Shown piece by piece: positions 7,073-9,137 of a DNA stretch of 9,137 bases. Position 1 is the stretch's first letter; every line of letters starts with the position of its first letter. The notes under the pieces are model-generated. The model saw only the letters and a program-made list of their open reading frames with translations. It did no database searches and was not told the DNA's origin. The translations under genes and the position numbers were made by a program. Source of the stretch: CANIGN01 sp964538275 (GTDB taxonomy: Bacteria > Bdellovibrionota > UBA2428); the NCBI GenBank assembly GCA_964538275.1, contig CAZIFW010000090.1, positions 1 to 9,137 on the forward strand. The letters run 5' to 3'.

Positions 7073-7398
7073 CTAAAACTCTTTTTTAATTTTGATAAAA
7101 TCTGGAACTGAAATGATATTCGACAATTCAGTAATCAGTTGGGGCGAAGGTTGTACGTGGTAATCCTTGCCCACACTCATGCGTGTTTGAAAACGACCAC
7201 CTTTAAGCATAACAAGTTCGACAGGAACTGGGCCTCGATGTTTAGCCAAAACGTTTGCAATTTCTACAAAAAGTAAATCATGGCCGATAACCTTAGCCGC
7301 TTTATCTAAGCTTAATTCCAATTCAATCTTGCGAGGCCACTCATCTTTAAGCTCTTCAAGACCTTGCACAGAGGGCTCACCTTGAACACTTACTTCCC
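7073..7398 (-). pseudogene. Headless dnaE 3' fragment created by the tandem duplication
   Basis: This stretch encodes about the last 108 residues of DNA polymerase III alpha (GEVSVQGEPSVQ... to ...FIKIKKEF, TAG stop at 7075-7073), identical to the end of the intact dnaE. It lacks the PHP, palm, fingers, HhH and nearly all of the OB regions, so it cannot act as a polymerase. Across the junction the frame stays open into spacer DNA, back to a TTG at 7438, which would give a 121-residue chimera starting MLLKHTLLNLSLG. No Shine-Dalgarno precedes that TTG, so translation is unlikely. If expressed, it would carry only the tau-contacting C-terminal region, by analogy with other DnaE proteins. Confidence 0.9.
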
Positions 7399-7708
7399 CA
7401 CCCAAGCTTAAATTTAGCAGCGTGTGTTTTAAGAGCAAGAAGGAGAGGCTATTATTCAGTTAACTCAGAGAGTTAGCCTCGGTGCTAATTAATTTTTAGT
7501 TTTAAGTAACAATGCTAAGAAGTGCATAAATTTCTCTTTGTTTTCTTAGTTTTAGCTCAGCAATTGAGGGCCATAACAAGGCCTTGTGGCATACGTTTGT
7601 CTCAAGACACACTGCAAGCTAGAGAGGCCTCCACTTGGTCTGCCACTGATCCAACTGTGAGGATTCCGAATTTGCTAGAGATTTTTTTCGTGCACGTGCG
7701 GTTTCAAA
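7399..7708. other. Intergenic spacer, right copy: region downstream of intact dnaE
   Basis: Identical to 6763-7072. It holds the same inverted repeats at 7461-7475, 7570-7590 and 7689-7699, and the same doubtful plus-strand frame at 7522-7725. If the hydrolase promoter lies in this block it is duplicated, and this second promoter would read through the dnaE fragment towards the hydrolase gene. Confidence 0.55.
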
Positions 7709-8037
7709 CTAAAACTCTTTTTTAATTTTGATAAAATCTGGAACTGAAATGATATTCGACAATTCAGTAATCAGTTGGGGCGAAGGTTGTACGTGGTAAT
7801 CCTTGCCCACACTCATGCGTGTTTGAAAACGACCACCTTTAAGCATAACAAGTTCGACAGGAACTGGGCCTCGATGTTTAGCCAAAACGTTTGCAATTTC
7901 TACAAAAAGTAAATCATGGCCGATAACCTTAGCCGCTTTATCTAAGCTTAATTCCAATTCAATCTTGCGAGGCCACTCATCTTTAAGCTCTTCAAGACCT
8001 TGCACAGAGGGCTCACCTTGAACACTTACTTCCCCAC
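7399..8037. repeat. Tandem duplication, right copy (period 636 bp)
   Basis: Counterpart of 6763-7401. It comprises the spacer at 7399-7708 and the 3' end of the intact dnaE (7709-8037). Because the full dnaE frame runs through its right edge into unique sequence, this copy keeps the ancestral dnaE side, while the left copy keeps the ancestral hydrolase side. Confidence 0.97.
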
Positions 8038-9137
8038 ACAAAAGCTTAGGTTTATCTTCTTCAAAATCCAACTCAGCTCTCAAAAGTATTGGCTGATTGG
8101 ATTTAAACAAAGCCGAGTATTCTTTGTAGTGGTCAGGAAAGCTCACCACTTCAACCTGGCTTGAAGCATCTTCTAATCTAAAAGCCGCCATAAACTCTCC
8201 TGCACGGCGCCCGCGTTTTATTCGCAATTCTCGGAAGTCACTCACGATACCTGCAACCAATACTTTTGTTTTAGGCTTAATGTCTTCTAACGCATGTAAA
8301 GGAATCATGCGATGTCGCTCTAACTTTGCAGCAAACTTATCTAAAGGATGTCCTGAGAGATAAACTCCTAAGAGTTCCTTCTCCCACTGCAAACTTTGTT
8401 TTTCTTCAACCTCTTGAGGAGGCTGCTGTGGAGGACGAGGCAATTCACTGCTTGCAGCATCACTAAAGAGCGAAAATTGTCCCGCACTTTGATCTTCGCT
8501 TTTACTTGAAGCCCACTTAAGAGCAGATTCTACGTTTGCCAAATAAAGACCACGTAACGTTTTAAAGTTTTGTCCATTTGCGGACAATGAATCAAAGGCA
8601 CCCGCTTGAATTAAACTTTCCACAACACGTTTATTGATTTTGCGAGTGTCTACGCGCGATAAGAAGTCCCACAAGTCTTTAAAAGGCCCATCTTTCTTAC
8701 GAGCTTCTAATATGACTTCTGTAGCCGCTTCACCCACGTTGCGAATTGCAGACAAACCAAAGCGAATCGTGGTGTCATCAATACACGCAAAATCACTCAC
8801 GCTGGCATTCACATCGGGAGGCAGAATTGAAAGTCCACGTTTTTTTGCATCTTGAATATAACGAGCGAGCTTGTCTGTGTTTTCTTTTTCAATTGTTAAA
8901 AGAGCTGTAAAAAACTCTACGGGATAAACGGCCTTCATGTGGGCTGTTTGTACAGATATCTTAGCGTAGGCAGAAGCGTGACTTTTGTTAAAACCGTAGC
9001 CTGCAAATTTTGCGATCAAATCAAAAAGATCAGAAGCTTTTTTGGGATCACGACCCAATTTTTCTGCGCCTGTAACAAAGAGTGAACGCTGGGCTTCCAT
9101 CTCCTCTGCAATTTTTTTACCCATTGCTCGACGTAAT
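7709..9137 (-). CDS. dnaE: DNA polymerase III alpha subunit, C-terminal part (5' end outside window)
   Basis: The frame enters from the right edge as LRRAMGKK, a hallmark of bacterial DnaE, so the ATG at 9124 is internal. At least 475 codons are present, ending in TAG at 7711-7709. Counting from that Met: FAGYGFNKSHASAYA (40-54) is the conserved stretch of the fingers/clamp-binding region; RFGLSAIRNVG (121-131) to INKRVVESLIQAGAFDSL (163-180) is the helix-hairpin-helix domain; GQFSLF (215-220) is the likely internal beta-clamp-binding motif; WEKELLGVYLSGHPL (247-261) leads to the OB fold (about 285-365); then comes the C-terminal domain that contacts tau in other bacteria. A Pro/Gln/Glu-rich linker (229-242) separates the clamp motif from the OB part. 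The enzyme is the cytoplasmic replicative polymerase. The reading frame is intact despite the duplication of its last ~110 codons. Confidence 0.97.
   Translation of the reverse strand, partial: LRRAMGKKIAEEMEAQRSLFVTGAEKLGRDPKKASDLFDLIAKFAGYGFNKSHASAYAKISVQTAHMKAVYPVEFFTALLTIEKENTDKLARYIQDAKKRGLSILPPDVNASVSDFACIDDTTIRFGLSAIRNVGEAATEVILEARKKDGPFKDLWDFLSRVDTRKINKRVVESLIQAGAFDSLSANGQNFKTLRGLYLANVESALKWASSKSEDQSAGQFSLFSDAASSELPRPPQQPPQEVEEKQSLQWEKELLGVYLSGHPLDKFAAKLERHRMIPLHALEDIKPKTKVLVAGIVSDFRELRIKRGRRAGEFMAAFRLEDASSQVEVVSFPDHYKEYSALFKSNQPILLRAELDFEEDKPKLLCGEVSVQGEPSVQGLEELKDEWPRKIELELSLDKAAKVIGHDLLFVEIANVLAKHRGPVPVELVMLKGGRFQTRMSVGKDYHVQPSPQLITELSNIISVPDFIKIKKEF

Larger units (their letters stand above)
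6763..7401. repeat. Tandem duplication, left copy (period 636 bp)
   Basis: This block matches 7399-8037 at a constant offset of 636 bp, with no difference seen by eye. It includes 3 bp (CAC at 7399-7401) shared with the start of the next copy. Bases outside the match differ on both sides: G6762 versus C7398, and C7402 versus A8038. It carries the hydrolase upstream region and a headless dnaE 3' fragment. No transposase or inverted-repeat ends are present, so it looks like a simple microhomology-mediated duplication and not an insertion. Confidence 0.97.

Noticed and set aside
6886..7089. A 67-codon plus-strand frame with a signal-like N-terminus, repeated at 7522-7725
   Set aside because: It has a GTG start with no ribosome binding site, overlaps the dnaE 3' end in the antisense direction and has no recognisable domain. 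Its presence in two copies is explained by the tandem duplication.
6763..8037. Insertion sequence or composite transposon
   Set aside because: There is no transposase, no terminal inverted repeat and no target-site duplication beyond the 3-bp overlap; the content is only dnaE tail and spacer.

Overview
This is a bacterial chromosome segment of moderate to low GC content. Genes are densely packed, and many products carry export signals. The amino-acid style, the number of exported proteins of unknown family and the dnaE sequence would fit a Bdellovibrio-like or other deltaproteobacteria-related lineage. That assignment is an inference; nothing in the window proves it. No rRNA, tRNA, CRISPR array, transposase, integrase or phage structural gene is visible.

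Layout, left to right. (1) 1-1379, minus strand: two exported proteins of unknown family. The first runs off the left edge; the second has a strong ribosome binding site and an internal two-fold repeat with two cysteines per half. (2) 1380-1542: a divergent intergenic region with a 10-bp-arm palindrome. (3) 1543-5435, plus strand: an M48-family zinc metalloprotease lipoprotein, a translationally coupled cytoplasmic acidic protein, and a large secreted alpha/beta hydrolase (lipase-like) with a probable LamG-like C-terminal domain. A strong hairpin follows. (4) 5505-5849, plus: a four-helix membrane protein of the YvlD / 'phage holin 4' (PF04020) family. (5) 5863-6747, minus: an exported alpha/beta hydrolase of the monoglyceride-lipase/lysophospholipase type, convergent with the previous gene. 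(6) 6763-8037: an exact tandem duplication with a 636-bp period. (7) 7709-9137, minus: the C-terminal part of dnaE, the replicative DNA polymerase III alpha subunit, whose 5' end lies outside the window.

The most notable structure is the tandem duplication. Each copy holds the last ~108 codons of dnaE plus ~310 bp of downstream intergenic DNA, which is also the upstream region of the hydrolase gene. The intact dnaE uses the right-hand copy. The left-hand copy leaves a headless dnaE fragment between dnaE and the hydrolase. The join shows a 3-bp CAC overlap and the copies appear identical, so the event is recent or is an assembly artefact.

Functionally, apart from dnaE, the set is mostly envelope or secreted: two exported alpha/beta hydrolases, a lipoprotein protease, a small membrane protein and two exported unknowns. 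This suggests roles in envelope maintenance or in breaking down external lipids and proteins. No recognised defence or secretion system is present.
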